DNA of 64,000 bases from an uncultured Pelagibacteraceae bacterium (GTDB taxonomy: Bacteria; Pseudomonadota; Alphaproteobacteria; Pelagibacterales; Pelagibacteraceae). How positions within the stretch are numbered: the first letter of the stretch is position 1; each line of letters starts with the position of its first letter. Of this stretch, positions 39,124-50,310 are shown piece by piece. The stretch covers positions 1-64,000 of the forward strand of contig CABXUR010000001.1 of assembly GCA_902515485.1 (NCBI GenBank), in the 5' to 3' direction. The notes under the pieces were generated by a model that was given only the letters and a program-made list of their open reading frames with translations, made no database searches and was not told where the DNA came from. Made by a program: the position numbers and the translations under genes.

Positions 39124-41781
39124 TTATTTTTTTAATTCTGCCTGCGCTGCTGCTAATTTAGCAATTGGTACTCTATACGGTGAACAAGAAACATAATTTA
39201 GACCAGCTTTAGAACAAAATTTAATACTTTTAGGATCACCACCATGTTCACCACAAATTCCTAATTTAAGTTTTTTATTTTGGCTTTTACCTTTTTCAAC
39301 TGCAATCTCAACTAAATCTGCAACACCTTCATCTATTGATACAAAAGGATCAATTGAAAATATTTTATTTTCTATATAGTCATTTAGAAATTTTCCACTA
39401 TCATCTCTACTAATACCAAAGGTTGTTTGAGTTAAATCATTAGTTCCAAAACTAAAAAACTCTGCATGTTTAGCAATTTCTTTAGCTTTAATTGCAGCTC
39501 TTGGTAATTCGATCATTGTTCCAACCATAAATTTAATTTTTACTTTGTGTTGTTTTTGAACTTTACTAGCAACTTTAATTACTAAATCTTTCATAATCTT
39601 GATTTCTGCTTCTGTAGAAACTAATGGGATCATTATTTCTGGAAAGGCTGACTTAATTTTTTTCTTTTGAAGTTCTGCTAAAGCTTCAAAAATAGCTCTA
39701 CACTGCATTTCATATATTTCTGGAAAAGATATACCAAGTCTACACCCTCTATGGCCCAACATAGGATTTTGCTCATGTAGCTCCTCTATTCTTATTTCAA
39801 TTTCCTTCACAGGTAAATTCACAACATTTGCTACTTCATTAATTTCTTTATTTGTACGAGGTAAAAATTCATGGAGTGGAGGATCTAGCAATCTAACAGT
39901 AACTGGAAGTCCACTCATAATTTTAAATATTTCTATAAAATCTTTTTTTTGATGTGGCAAAAGTTTATTAAGTGCTATTGATCTATCCTCTATAGTTTTT
40001 GATAAAATCATTTCTCTAACAGATAAAATTCTTTCTTCATCAAAAAACATATGCTCAGTTCTACATAAACCAATACCTTCTGCTCCAAAATCTTTAGCTG
40101 TTTTCGTATCCTTTGGTGTTTCTGAATTACTTCTAATATTTAATTTTCTAAAACTATCAGCCCATGACATTAACTTTGAAAAATCTCCTGAAATTTCTGG
40201 TTTAACTGTTGCTACGCTTCCCTGAATAATTCTACCTGTTGAACCATCAATAGTTATAATATCACCTTCTTTTATTTCTATTGATGAAGTTTTAAAAGTT
40301 TTACTTTCATAATTGATATCAATTTCACTAGACCCAGAAACACACGGCCGCCCCATTCCTCTTGCCACTACCGCTGCGTGGCTTGTCATTCCTCCTCTTG
40401 CAGTTAAAATCCCTTTAGCTGCATGCATTCCTTGTATATCTTCAGGAGAAGTTTCTACTCTTACTAAAATTGTATCTTGCATAATTGCTGTTAATCTTTC
40501 AGCTTCCTCTGAGGTAAAAACTACCTTGCCACTTGCCGCCCCAGGTGATGCTGGTAATCCATTTGCAATAACATTTATTGAATCTTTCTCATCTAAAGTA
40601 GGATGAAGCAAAGTGTCCAGTGAGTTAGGATCAATTCTTAAAACAGCCTCTTTTTTTGAAATTAAATTTTCTTTTACCATATCAACTGCTATCTTTACTG
40701 CTGACTTAGCGGTTCTTTTTCCTGATCTTGTTTGAAGCATCCACAATTGTTTATTCTCAACTGTAAACTCAACGTCTTGCATATCTTTATAATGTTTCTC
40801 TAACTTTTTTAAAATTTTATGAAGTTGTTTATATACGGTCGGCATAACTTCCTCCATTGACAGAGCTTTTGCTTTTGCTTTTATTCGTGCCTTTTTTGTT
40901 ATGTGTTGAGGGGTTCTTGTTCCAGCTACTACATCTTCTCCCTGTGCATTAATTAAATATTCTCCATAGATTTCATTTAAACCATCGGAAGGATTTCTAG
41001 TAAAAACAACTCCTGTTGCACAGTCTTCTCCCATGTTTCCAAAAACCATTGATTGAACATTAACTGCTGTTCCCCATTCAGCTGAAATTTGATTTAATTT
41101 TCTGTAAACTTTTGCTCTGTTACTTTCCCATGACAAAAATACAGCACTAATTGCACCCAGTAATTGTTCATAAACATTTTGTGGAAAATCTTTTTTAGCT
41201 TTGTCTTTGACGGTTCTTTTAAAGTCTTCAATTAATCCATCCCAATCACTCTCATCAAGGTCAGTATCTAAAAGGACACCTTTAGTAAGTTTATAATTTT
41301 CAATTAGTTCCTCAAAATGATAACCTTCAACTCCCATAACTACATTGCCATACATTTGAATGAATCTTCTATAACTATCTTTTGCAAACCTCCCATTTGA
41401 AGTTTTTAAAGCTAACGCATTTACAGTTTTGTCATTTAAGCCAAGGTTTAAAATTGTATCCATCATCCCAGGCATTGATACTCTGGCACCGGATCTCACA
41501 GATAAAAGTAATGGATTTTTTAAATCTCCAAATTTTTTTCCAACTTCTTTTTCAATTATTTGTAACTCTCTTTTTATCTGATTGATTAGATTTTGATTTA
41601 ATCTTTTTTTATCTTTATAAAACACTTCACAAACTTTTGTCGAAATTGTAAATCCAGGAGGAACTGGAAGGCCCATTTTCCCCATTTCAGAGAGGTTTGC
41701 TCCTTTGCCACCTAAAAAGTTTTTTGGATTTTTAATTTTTTTACTATCTTTAGATTTAAAATTTAAAATAAGTTTTTTCAT
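39124..41781 (-). CDS. ppdK: Pyruvate, phosphate dikinase
   Basis: 885 residues. Interconverts pyruvate, ATP and phosphate with phosphoenolpyruvate, AMP and pyrophosphate. N-terminal ATP-grasp domain (KNFLGGKGANLSEMGKMGLP), central phosphohistidine domain with the catalytic His (GGMTSHAAVVARGMGRPCV), and C-terminal PEP-binding barrel (FSFGTNDLTQTTFGISRDDS, GICGEHGG). Full length and intact. It overlaps glyS by one base in the order sppA-glyQ-glyS-ppdK. Confidence 0.97.
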   Translation of the reverse strand: MKKLILNFKSKDSKKIKNPKNFLGGKGANLSEMGKMGLPVPPGFTISTKVCEVFYKDKKRLNQNLINQIKRELQIIEKEVGKKFGDLKNPLLLSVRSGARVSMPGMMDTILNLGLNDKTVNALALKTSNGRFAKDSYRRFIQMYGNVVMGVEGYHFEELIENYKLTKGVLLDTDLDESDWDGLIEDFKRTVKDKAKKDFPQNVYEQLLGAISAVFLSWESNRAKVYRKLNQISAEWGTAVNVQSMVFGNMGEDCATGVVFTRNPSDGLNEIYGEYLINAQGEDVVAGTRTPQHITKKARIKAKAKALSMEEVMPTVYKQLHKILKKLEKHYKDMQDVEFTVENKQLWMLQTRSGKRTAKSAVKIAVDMVKENLISKKEAVLRIDPNSLDTLLHPTLDEKDSINVIANGLPASPGAASGKVVFTSEEAERLTAIMQDTILVRVETSPEDIQGMHAAKGILTARGGMTSHAAVVARGMGRPCVSGSSEIDINYESKTFKTSSIEIKEGDIITIDGSTGRIIQGSVATVKPEISGDFSKLMSWADSFRKLNIRSNSETPKDTKTAKDFGAEGIGLCRTEHMFFDEERILSVREMILSKTIEDRSIALNKLLPHQKKDFIEIFKIMSGLPVTVRLLDPPLHEFLPRTNKEINEVANVVNLPVKEIEIRIEELHEQNPMLGHRGCRLGISFPEIYEMQCRAIFEALAELQKKKIKSAFPEIMIPLVSTEAEIKIMKDLVIKVASKVQKQHKVKIKFMVGTMIELPRAAIKAKEIAKHAEFFSFGTNDLTQTTFGISRDDSGKFLNDYIENKIFSIDPFVSIDEGVADLVEIAVEKGKSQNKKLKLGICGEHGGDPKSIKFCSKAGLNYVSCSPYRVPIAKLAAAQAELKK

Positions 41782-43847
41782 TAGTGAGTATCGATTAGAG
41801 AAAAATTAACATAATTATCAAATGTTTTACATAACATTTGAATTAGTTCTAGTCTGTTTTTTTTTATAGTCGTATCCTCTTCATTTACTATGACATTGTC
41901 AAAAAAATCGAACACTACTTTTTTGGAGTCAGCTAAATAGGTTAAAGATTTCTCAAAATTCTCATCTTTATTGATGCTATTAAAATACTTACTTAATTCA
42001 TTTATTTTTTTGAATAAGTTTTTTTCAAAATCTGTTCTAAAAATACCAGGATCAGTTGAATTTGATAGCTCAATTTTTTGATTTTTAAGTTCACTTTCGA
42101 TAATATTCGAAGCTCTCTTATAGCTTGAAATTAAATCTATTCCATTTGGTTTTCTAATAATTTTATTTAGGCACTTAGCCTTTCCAAAAATAACGACTAT
42201 ATGATCTAAATTAAAAGAATTTGCTGACGCTTGAATTATATCACGACGGATTTTTTCTTCTTTCATGAAAAACTTTAATCTTTCCATTAAAAATTCTGAT
42301 AATTCTTTTTGTAAAAATTTATTTTGAAATTCAAAGCCTTGATCGGCATATAAGCTTGATGAATAACTTATTAAGTCTCGAACTTTAAAATCTTTTTTAT
42401 TTTGGACAATTATTCTAATTATGCCAAGTGCTAATCTTCTTAAAGCATAAGGATCTTTTGAGCTGGTTGGCTTCTGATTTATTCCAAAAAAACCTACTAG
42501 CGTGTCTATTTTATCAGCTAATGATAAAGCAATACTATATGGTTTTTTTGGTATTTTTGAGTCTGAACCTATTGGCAAGTATTGTTCGCTTATTGCAAGT
42601 GATACATCTTTTTCAAATCCTTGAGCCTCAGCAAAATAACCTCCCATGATACCTTGAAGTTCAGGAAATTCACCTACAAGCTCAGAGACTAGATCAACTT
42701 TACAAACTGAAGCTGATAATTCTACTTTTTCTTTACTTATCAATAGCTCATCTGATAGCATTCCTCCTAGTTTTCTCATACGTTGTACTTTGTCAAAATA
42801 TGTGCCTAGTCCTTTAAAGTAATTCATAGATTTTAATTTTGAAACTTTTTTAACTAAATTTTGAGATTTATCTTTAAACCAAAAAAATTCAGCATCGCTT
42901 AATCTTGCTTCTACAACTCTTTCATTTCCTAATTTAATAAATCCTTTTTTATCTTGTTTATTTGTTACAACCAAAAATTCATTTGTAATATTTCCTTTGT
43001 TATCAAAAGTTGGGAAGTATTTTTGATAATTTTGCATAGTTATTATTAATATTTCTTTTGGAATATTTAAAAATTTTCTATCAAATTCACAAAGTAATAC
43101 ATTTGGTTGATCCGTTAAATCTACTACCTCATCAAGTAATTTGAGATTATTATCAATTCTAATATTTTTTTTAGTTAAAATTTCATTAAATTTTTTTTCA
43201 ATCAAATTTTTTCTTAACTCTTGATCTATAGTAATATTTAGTTTTTTAAAAAAATTATTATAATCTTTAAAATTAGTAAAAATTTTTTTGTTTTCCTCAA
43301 ATTCTTTGTCAATAAAAGTTGTGTTTAAAGAACTTAAATGATGAAAGTCAAAAATTAGTTTTTTTTTATCAAAAACAGCGAGTATTGACTTTAATGGTCT
43401 ACCCCATTTTAAATTATAATTGCCCCATTTCATTGACTTTTTCCATTGAATCTTTTCTAATGTTTTGGGTATAAATTCCTCTAATAATTCATATGTATTA
43501 AGTCTTTTTAATTTGGTTTTAAAAAAATAAAACTCTTTCTTATCTACTGTTTTTTTATAAAGATCATTTTTAGAAATATTATTTGATCTTATAAATCCTT
43601 CTAACGCTATTTCAGAAGCATTTATATTGGGTCCTTTAATTTCTTCAGATTTTAAAACTACTTGTTTTTGTAGGTTCTCAAACAAAATTATTAATCTATT
43701 GGGAGTAGAAAAAGATGAGCCTTTTTTGAAAGAAATTAATCTATCATTGAAGAATTTATTGAAACTACCTAACAAATCTTCTCGTAGATTTTTTTGAAGA
43801 GATGAAGGTATTTCTTCACTAAATAACTCTAAGAAAAATTCTGACAT
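41781..43847 (-). CDS. glyS: Glycyl-tRNA synthetase beta subunit
   Basis: 688 residues, the usual size. Recognisable blocks: EIPSSLQKNLREDL near the start, the MKWG-containing FIPKTLEKIQWKKSMKWG, EGFIRSNNI, and DKIDTLVGFFGINQKPTSSK with the following DPYALRR, a hallmark of GlyS. It supplies tRNA recognition for the alpha2-beta2 synthetase. One-base overlap with ppdK and immediate start after glyQ. Confidence 0.96.
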   Translation of the reverse strand: MSEFFLELFSEEIPSSLQKNLREDLLGSFNKFFNDRLISFKKGSSFSTPNRLIILFENLQKQVVLKSEEIKGPNINASEIALEGFIRSNNISKNDLYKKTVDKKEFYFFKTKLKRLNTYELLEEFIPKTLEKIQWKKSMKWGNYNLKWGRPLKSILAVFDKKKLIFDFHHLSSLNTTFIDKEFEENKKIFTNFKDYNNFFKKLNITIDQELRKNLIEKKFNEILTKKNIRIDNNLKLLDEVVDLTDQPNVLLCEFDRKFLNIPKEILIITMQNYQKYFPTFDNKGNITNEFLVVTNKQDKKGFIKLGNERVVEARLSDAEFFWFKDKSQNLVKKVSKLKSMNYFKGLGTYFDKVQRMRKLGGMLSDELLISKEKVELSASVCKVDLVSELVGEFPELQGIMGGYFAEAQGFEKDVSLAISEQYLPIGSDSKIPKKPYSIALSLADKIDTLVGFFGINQKPTSSKDPYALRRLALGIIRIIVQNKKDFKVRDLISYSSSLYADQGFEFQNKFLQKELSEFLMERLKFFMKEEKIRRDIIQASANSFNLDHIVVIFGKAKCLNKIIRKPNGIDLISSYKRASNIIESELKNQKIELSNSTDPGIFRTDFEKNLFKKINELSKYFNSINKDENFEKSLTYLADSKKVVFDFFDNVIVNEEDTTIKKNRLELIQMLCKTFDNYVNFSLIDTH

Positions 43848-44729
43848 TTAGCTTTGACTATCTAACCAAATTCCTGCAGCAGCTTTTGTGATATCTCGAA
43901 TTCTTCCAATATATCCAGCTCTTTGAGCAACACTTATAGCACCTCTAGCATCTAAAATATTAAATACATGGCTTGCCTTCAAGCACTGATCGTATGCAGG
44001 TAATGAAATATTTTTTTCAACAAGAGATTTTGCTTCCATCTCGTGCATATCAAACATTTTAAATAAATTATCAATATTTGCATGCTCAAAATTATATGCT
44101 GAAAATTCTTTTTCTGCTTGATGAAAAACTTCTTGATACTTTACTCCCTCATCATTCCATAATAAATCGTAAACATTTTTTTGTTGTTGAGTGAACATGC
44201 AAATTCTCTCTAATCCATAAGTAATTTCAACTGAAACAGGTTTGCATTCAAAGCCTGCCATCTGTTGAAAATAGGTAAATTGTGTTATTTCCATTCCATC
44301 GCACCAAACTTCCCAACCTAAACCAGCCGCACCTAAAGTTGGGCTTTCCCAATCATCTTCAACAAATCTAACATCGTGTTCGTTATGATCGATACCGATA
44401 ACTGACAAGCTATTAAGGTATAATTTTTTAATATTTTCTGGTGACGGTTTAATTAAAACTTGAAATTGATAGTAATGTTGTAATCTATTGGGATTATCTC
44501 CATACCTTCCATCTGTTGGCCTTCTTGAGGGTTGAACATAAGCTGCTTTCCATGGTTTCGAACCAAGAGATCTAAGAGTTGTTGCTGGATGAAATGTACC
44601 CGCACCTACTTCCATGTCATAAGGTTGCAAGACAATACATCCTTTTTTGCTCCAAAATTTTTGAAGATTTAAAATCGTTTCTTGAAATGTTTGGATTTTT
44701 TGTTTTGGTTTTTTTATTTTAGAAACCAT
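43848..44729 (-). CDS. glyQ: Glycyl-tRNA synthetase alpha subunit
   Basis: 293 residues from the ATG at 44729. Class II catalytic subunit: [58 protein letters not shown] and the active-site [19 protein letters not shown]. Activates glycine and charges tRNA-Gly with GlyS. An alternative ATG at 44753 would add eight residues; I prefer 44729 because it overlaps the peptidase gene less (11 bases instead of 35). Confidence 0.96.
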   Translation of the reverse strand: MVSKIKKPKQKIQTFQETILNLQKFWSKKGCIVLQPYDMEVGAGTFHPATTLRSLGSKPWKAAYVQPSRRPTDGRYGDNPNRLQHYYQFQVLIKPSPENIKKLYLNSLSVIGIDHNEHDVRFVEDDWESPTLGAAGLGWEVWCDGMEITQFTYFQQMAGFECKPVSVEITYGLERICMFTQQQKNVYDLLWNDEGVKYQEVFHQAEKEFSAYNFEHANIDNLFKMFDMHEMEAKSLVEKNISLPAYDQCLKASHVFNILDARGAISVAQRAGYIGRIRDITKAAAGIWLDSQS

Positions 44730-45525
44730 ATCTTTGCCAAATCGACCTTTCATCCAAAATGTTTGCTAATTGATCTACTTGATTATTTGATGAAGAAAGT
44801 TTTTGACTTAACCAACCTTTTGTTTTTTCAAATTTTTTAATTACTACTTCGTCTCCAAATTTTTCTTTTAAAATTTCATGTGCGTTACCAATTCCATCTA
44901 TTAATCCTAAATCTTTTGCCTTACTACCCGACCAAAACTCTCCTGAAAAAAGTTCAACTCCAGATTTATCTAGTTTTGAACCTCTACTTTTTTCTACAAC
45001 ATCAATAAAATCTTTGTGTAAATCAAGTTGGATTTTTTTTAGTCTTTCAATATCTTCATTTTTTTCATCAAGAAATGGGTCTAATGTACTTTTGTTTTTT
45101 CCTGCAGTATGAACTCTTCTCTCAACACCGATTTTTTTTATTAATTCAGTAAAACCAAATGAGGAATAGATTACTCCTATTGATCCAATTATTGAACTTG
45201 AATTTGCATAAATTTCATCGCCTGCACAAGAAATTAAATAACCGCCGGAAGCAGCTACATCTTCCGCAAACACAATAACTTTTTTTTTATTTTTTTTTGC
45301 TACTTGCCTAATAAAACTATAAATTAAATGTGACTGCACAGGTGAACCACCAGGTGAATTTACTGTAATAGCAACAGTAGAAGCTTTTTTAAGAGAAAAT
45401 GCCTTTTTTATAAGCTCTTCTTGACCCGCAAAGTCAATCCCTTGTTTAAATTTTCCAGCATTCCCAATAACTCCACTCAATTTTAGGTGGGCTACTATCT
45501 TTTTCTTTTTAAAAAAAGAGAACAT
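44719..45525 (-). CDS. S49-family signal-peptide peptidase (SppA/SohB type)
   Basis: 268 residues with the core S49 domain. The nucleophile Ser lies in [18 protein letters not shown] and the general-base Lys in [14 protein letters not shown], the pattern of the short SppA form. IIGSIGVI follows the active site. No obvious N-terminal membrane helix: the protein opens with [18 protein letters not shown], so membrane attachment may be peripheral. Degrades cleaved signal peptides or other membrane peptides. Overlaps glyQ. Confidence 0.9.
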   Translation of the reverse strand: MFSFFKKKKIVAHLKLSGVIGNAGKFKQGIDFAGQEELIKKAFSLKKASTVAITVNSPGGSPVQSHLIYSFIRQVAKKNKKKVIVFAEDVAASGGYLISCAGDEIYANSSSIIGSIGVIYSSFGFTELIKKIGVERRVHTAGKNKSTLDPFLDEKNEDIERLKKIQLDLHKDFIDVVEKSRGSKLDKSGVELFSGEFWSGSKAKDLGLIDGIGNAHEILKEKFGDEVVIKKFEKTKGWLSQKLSSSNNQVDQLANILDERSIWQRYGF

Positions 45526-45564
45526 TTTTATTCCTTATAGAATTATTAATTGATTATAAAGTAA

Positions 45565-45592
45565 CTTATAATTGAAGAAAATGGTGCGTCAA
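45565..45592 (-). promoter_or_regulatory. Candidate promoter for the sppA-glyQS-ppdK genes
   Basis: On the minus strand TTGACG (45592-45587) and TATAAG (45570-45565) are spaced 16 bases apart in the 113-base gap divergent with ispB. A Shine-Dalgarno-like AAGGAA sits just before the peptidase ATG. Confidence 0.4.
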
Positions 45593-45638
45593 TTGATAAG
45601 TAATATATAAAACTTAACTATATTAACTTAATAAAATT

Positions 45639-46652
45639 ATGGGAACAGTAATACAACTTAAAAATCAAATAAATGACTCTTATTTTCAACTCAAAGAATC
45701 AGTTGAAGATAAACTGGTATTAACTGAGGAAAAAATAAAATTAAAACTAAATAGTGAGGTGGGGTTAGTCCAAAAAATGACTGACTATCATATTAAAACT
45801 GGTGGAAAAAGATTAAGAGCTTTATTAACACTTGGTGCAGCAAATTTATGTGGGTATTCAAAAGGATCAAGAGATGTAAATTTAGCAGCCTGTGTTGAGT
45901 TGATACATAGCGCAACGTTGATGCATGACGATGTGATTGATGAGGGGATTATAAGGAGAGGTAAAGAAACTTTAAATGAAATTTGGGGGAATCAATCCTC
46001 GGTTTTAATAGGTGATTATTTACTAAGTAGATGTTTTGAAATGATGGTAGAAGATGGAAATTTAGAAGTCTTAAAATTATTGTCCTCTACATCATCTAAA
46101 ATTGCTCAAGGAGAAGTTTTACAGCTTCAGCATAAAGGTGAAGTAGATATGCTTGAAGAAACATATTTAAAAATAATATCAGCAAAAACAGCTGAGTTAT
46201 TTGCTGCATCAACAAAAGTTGGAGCGATATTATCAAATGTAGATAACAAAAAAAAAGATGCTTTAGAATTTTATGGAAGAAATCTTGGACTTACTTTTCA
46301 AATTGCTGATGATACACTTGATTATAATTCAGAACTTAAAATGTTCGGAAAAACAGTTGGACAAGATTTTTTTGAGGGAAAAATTACTTTACCAATAATT
46401 TTACTTTTTCAAAAATTGGATTTAATCGAAAAAGAAAATTTGAAGAAAATTTTTAGAAGAGAAATAAGAGATAAAGATGATTTTGAAAAAACAATTTCTT
46501 TAATCAAAAAATATAAAATTATTGAAGAATGTTACCAAAAAGCTCAGCACTATATTAATCTTGCTTCAAATGCTTTAACAGTTTTTGAGGAATCAAAAGA
46601 TAAAAATATTTTTAAAAATCTAACATCTTTTAGTTTATCTAGAAATTTCTAG
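45639..46652 (+). CDS. ispB: Long-chain polyprenyl diphosphate synthase (quinone side chain)
   Basis: 337 residues. Both aspartate-rich motifs are present: first DDVIDEG in SATLMHDDVIDEGIIRRG and second DDTLDY in FQIADDTLDYNSE; GGKRLRALL binds isopentenyl diphosphate. The long-chain (octaprenyl/decaprenyl) type is inferred because the window also has an ispA-type enzyme and this one lacks the two-residue insertion in the first motif. Its product would be the ubiquinone tail. Overlaps convergent pdxH by four bases. Confidence 0.93.
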   Translation: MGTVIQLKNQINDSYFQLKESVEDKLVLTEEKIKLKLNSEVGLVQKMTDYHIKTGGKRLRALLTLGAANLCGYSKGSRDVNLAACVELIHSATLMHDDVIDEGIIRRGKETLNEIWGNQSSVLIGDYLLSRCFEMMVEDGNLEVLKLLSSTSSKIAQGEVLQLQHKGEVDMLEETYLKIISAKTAELFAASTKVGAILSNVDNKKKDALEFYGRNLGLTFQIADDTLDYNSELKMFGKTVGQDFFEGKITLPIILLFQKLDLIEKENLKKIFRREIRDKDDFEKTISLIKKYKIIEECYQKAQHYINLASNALTVFEESKDKNIFKNLTSFSLSRNF

Positions 46653-47275
46653 GGACTCAAAAGTGATTGTGTCCAAATTCCATTATTATCTTTCGAATAC
46701 TTAAGTCTTTCATGTATTCTGCTATTACCATCAAGCCAAAATTCAATTGTTAAAGGTGATAAATTCCAACCAGACCAGTGTGAAGGTCTTGGAACATTAT
46801 TTTGGTCATCAAATTTTTTTTTATAGTCCTCTATTGAATTTATTAATTCATCTCTACTACTCAAAACTTTACTTTGTTTGGAGGCCCAAGCTCCTATTCT
46901 ACTTTCATAGCCCCTTGAATTATAATATTGATCAGCGACTTTATCAGATACTGATGATACTGATCCGCTAATTCTTACTTGTCTTAGAAGACTTTTCCAA
47001 TGAAAACACATAGATGCATTAGGGTTTTCTTTTAACTCAACACCTTTTTGACTATTTAAATTTGTATAAAAAACAAATCCATTTTCATTAAAGTCTTTAA
47101 GCAAAACCATTCTTACAGAGGGCAAATTTTTCTTATTAGATGTTGCTAACGCAACTGCATTTGGATCATTAGGCTCAGTTTTTTTAGCCTCATCCATCCA
47201 TACTTTGAATAACTGCATTGGATCTTTCAGATCTAAAAAACAACTATTCAGCCCAAGTGAGTTTTTTTGATTCAT
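46649..47275 (-). CDS. pdxH: Pyridoxamine 5'-phosphate oxidase
   Basis: FMN enzyme that oxidises pyridoxine/pyridoxamine phosphate to pyridoxal phosphate. 208 residues. Motifs: DPMQLFKVWMDEA, PSVRMVLLKDFNENGFVFYT, NSQKGVELKENPNASMCFHW, RQVRISGSV, and the C-terminal FWLDGNSRIHERLKY. It is divergent from aroC across 33 bases. Confidence 0.96.
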   Translation of the reverse strand: MNQKNSLGLNSCFLDLKDPMQLFKVWMDEAKKTEPNDPNAVALATSNKKNLPSVRMVLLKDFNENGFVFYTNLNSQKGVELKENPNASMCFHWKSLLRQVRISGSVSSVSDKVADQYYNSRGYESRIGAWASKQSKVLSSRDELINSIEDYKKKFDDQNNVPRPSHWSGWNLSPLTIEFWLDGNSRIHERLKYSKDNNGIWTQSLLSP

Positions 47276-47308
47276 AATTTAAACAAAATAATCTATATAA
47301 TATAAATA

Positions 47309-48391
47309 ATGTCATTTAATACATTTGGAAAGCTATTTCGTTTTACTACTTGGGGAGAGTCTCATGGTCCAGCGATAGGTTGTATCGTAGATGGGTGCCC
47401 ACCAAATATCTACTTAAAAGAGCAAGATATTCAAAAAGAATTAGACAAAAGAAAACCAGGACAATCTAAATTTACAACTCAAAGAAAAGAAGACGATAAA
47501 GTCCAGATATTATCTGGTGTCTTCGAGGGAAAAACTACTGGAACACCCATATCTATGATTATTTATAACAAAGATATGAGATCAAAAGATTATGGAAATA
47601 TTAAAGATAAATTTAGACCAGGACACGCAGATCTTACTTATTTCAAAAAATATGGAATAAGAGACTATAGAGGAGGAGGAAGATCTTCTGCTAGAGAAAC
47701 TGCTTCAAGAGTTGCAGCTGGTGCAATTGCCAAAATAGTTTTACAAAAAAAATTGGGAAAAAAATTTCAAGTAATTGCCGCTGTCACTCAATTAGGAATA
47801 TTAGGTTGTGATACTAATGAGTGGAATGATAAAATAATCACTAAAAATCCTTTTTTCTGCCCTGATAAATCAATGATAAAAATTTGGGAAAAATATTTGC
47901 TAGGTGTTAGAAAATCTGGATCTTCATGTGGGGCAACAATTGAAATAAGAGCAAGAGGTGTACCTGCTGGACTTGGTGCTCCAATTTACTCAAAATTAGA
48001 CTCTGACATAACTTCAAGTTTAATGAGTATAAATGCTGTTAAAGGAGTAAACATTGGCTCTGGAATGAACTCGGCACAATTAAGTGGTGAACAAAATTCA
48101 GATGAAATTTCTCAAAAAGGTAAAAAATTAAAATTCAAAAGTAATAATGCAGGTGGAATTTTAGGAGGTATATCCAGTGGCCAAGAAATTATTGCATCTT
48201 TTGCAGTAAAACCTACATCTTCAATTTTAACAACCAGAAAAACAATTAATAAATTTGGAAAAAATACCACTATTTCAGTTAGAGGAAGACATGACCCATG
48301 TGTTGGAATTAGAGCAGTTCCAGTTGGAGAAGCAATGATGAATTGTGTTTTATTAGATCACTATCTGATGAACAAAGCACAATGTAGCTAG
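47309..48391 (+). CDS. aroC: Chorismate synthase
   Basis: Last step of the shikimate pathway; 360 residues. Signatures: [40 protein letters not shown], and the C-terminal [19 protein letters not shown]. Reduced FMN-dependent. A TATAAT box at 47296-47301 lies only seven bases before the ATG. Ends two bases from convergent dxs. Confidence 0.97.
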   Translation: MSFNTFGKLFRFTTWGESHGPAIGCIVDGCPPNIYLKEQDIQKELDKRKPGQSKFTTQRKEDDKVQILSGVFEGKTTGTPISMIIYNKDMRSKDYGNIKDKFRPGHADLTYFKKYGIRDYRGGGRSSARETASRVAAGAIAKIVLQKKLGKKFQVIAAVTQLGILGCDTNEWNDKIITKNPFFCPDKSMIKIWEKYLLGVRKSGSSCGATIEIRARGVPAGLGAPIYSKLDSDITSSLMSINAVKGVNIGSGMNSAQLSGEQNSDEISQKGKKLKFKSNNAGGILGGISSGQEIIASFAVKPTSSILTTRKTINKFGKNTTISVRGRHDPCVGIRAVPVGEAMMNCVLLDHYLMNKAQCS

Positions 48392-48393
48392 TG

Positions 48394-50310
48394 CTAATTT
48401 TTTACAACCTTTATAGAGTCTTTTGTAAATAAGATATCCAATATTTTTTTTGAGATTTGTGATGAGCTCAAACCTGCTAATTCATACATATTTTTTGGAG
48501 TATCTTGATCAATAAAAGCATCAGGTAATGTCATTGATCGAAACTTTAACCCTTTATCAAATACACCTTTTTCAGCCAATAAATTCTTAACATGAGAACC
48601 AAAACCACCAATTGATCCTTCTTCAATAGTAATCATAACTTCATGTTCGCGAGCACACTTTAAAATAAGCTCTTGATCCAAAGGTTTTGCAAATCTGGCA
48701 TCAATAATTGTCGTTGAAACACCTTTGTTCTTTAGTTCCTGAGCTGCTAATTTACATTCATCAAGTCTTGTTCCCAAACTTAAAATGCAAGCTTGTTTAC
48801 CCTCTTGAATAATTCTTTCTTTACCTATCTCAATTTTTTCGTCAATCGAAGGTAATTCAAGACCAATGCCATTTCCTCTTGGATATCTAATTGCGCAAGG
48901 TTTATCATTTATATCTACTGATGTATTAATCATTTTTACTAATTCTGCTTCATCGCTTGCAGCCATTACAATAAAATTTGGTAGTGTTGATAAGTAAGTA
49001 ATATCAAATGAACCTGCATGTGTAGATCCATCTGCACCTACTAATCCTGCTCTATCTATTGCAAATCTTACTGGCAGACTTTGTATCGCGACATCATGAA
49101 CGACTTGATCATATGCTCTTTGTAAAAAAGTGGAGTAAATTGCAGCATAGGGCTTATACCCTTCAGTAGCTAAACCAGCAGAAAAAGTTACAGCATGCTG
49201 TTCTGCAATTCCGACGTCAAACATTCTTTTTGGAAATTCTTTTCCAAAAATATCCATTCCCGTTCCACCAGGCATCGCAGCTGTTATTCCAACAATTTTG
49301 CTATCTATTTGAGCATGTTTCACTAACGTATTAGCAAAAACTTTTGTATAAGCTGGTAGATTGCTTATACTTTTTATCTGTTCTCCTGTTTCAACATTAA
49401 ATTTTGAAACACCATGATAATTGTCTGTAGCTTTTTCTGCATAAGAATACCCTTTACCTTTTTGCGTTTTGATATGTATCATTATTGGGCCTTCATGTTT
49501 TGAGTCTCTTGCATTTTTTAAAATTGGTATCAAATCATTTAAGTCATGACCATCAATTGGACCAGCGTAGTAAAAACCTAATGAGCTAAATAAAGTACCA
49601 CCAGTGACTGCTGATCTTAAAAAATCTTCTGCTTTCCCAGCTTTTGCACTAAATCTCTTTGAAAAGGCGGATGTAATAAGTTTTAATGTTTCTCGAAGAC
49701 TAAAATAAATTTTTCCTGTAAATAATTTTGCTAAATATGTCCTCATAGCACCCACCGGCTTAGCAATAGACATATCGTTATCATTTAAAATAACGATCAT
49801 TTTTGTTTTAGAAGCCCCTGCATTATTCATAGCCTCATAAGCCATACCGGCACTAATTGCGCCATCTCCAATTACAGCTATTACATTGGAGGTTTTATTA
49901 GCTAATTTATTTGCTTCTGCAATTCCTAATGCAGAAGATATAGAGGTTGAACTGTGTGCTGCACCAAATGGATCATACTCACTTTCTGTTCTTTTTGTAA
50001 AACCTGATAATCCATTACCTTGTCTTAACGTTCTAATTTTGTTTTTTCTACCAGTGATGATTTTATGTGGATAAGATTGATGACCAACATCCCATATTAA
50101 TTTATCATTTGGAGTATCAAAAACATAGTGTAAAGCAACTGTCAACTCAACAACACCTAAACCAGCACCAAGGTGTCCTCCAGTTTCAGAAACTGCACTG
50201 ATCATTTCTTTTCTAACTTCATCAGAAACTTTTTGTAAATCTTTTTCTGAGATTTTTCTTAAATCAGATGGAAAATTTATATTATCTAAAAATTTATAAT
50301 TTTGTGTCAT
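48394..50310 (-). CDS. dxs: 1-deoxy-D-xylulose-5-phosphate synthase
   Basis: First step of the methylerythritol phosphate isoprenoid pathway. 638 residues. Thiamine diphosphate site: [18 protein letters not shown] then [17 protein letters not shown]-terminal [20 protein letters not shown]; transketolase-like [18 protein letters not shown]. Overlaps ispA by four bases, so xseB-ispA-dxs form the usual operon. Confidence 0.97.
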   Translation of the reverse strand: MTQNYKFLDNINFPSDLRKISEKDLQKVSDEVRKEMISAVSETGGHLGAGLGVVELTVALHYVFDTPNDKLIWDVGHQSYPHKIITGRKNKIRTLRQGNGLSGFTKRTESEYDPFGAAHSSTSISSALGIAEANKLANKTSNVIAVIGDGAISAGMAYEAMNNAGASKTKMIVILNDNDMSIAKPVGAMRTYLAKLFTGKIYFSLRETLKLITSAFSKRFSAKAGKAEDFLRSAVTGGTLFSSLGFYYAGPIDGHDLNDLIPILKNARDSKHEGPIMIHIKTQKGKGYSYAEKATDNYHGVSKFNVETGEQIKSISNLPAYTKVFANTLVKHAQIDSKIVGITAAMPGGTGMDIFGKEFPKRMFDVGIAEQHAVTFSAGLATEGYKPYAAIYSTFLQRAYDQVVHDVAIQSLPVRFAIDRAGLVGADGSTHAGSFDITYLSTLPNFIVMAASDEAELVKMINTSVDINDKPCAIRYPRGNGIGLELPSIDEKIEIGKERIIQEGKQACILSLGTRLDECKLAAQELKNKGVSTTIIDARFAKPLDQELILKCAREHEVMITIEEGSIGGFGSHVKNLLAEKGVFDKGLKFRSMTLPDAFIDQDTPKNMYELAGLSSSQISKKILDILFTKDSIKVVKN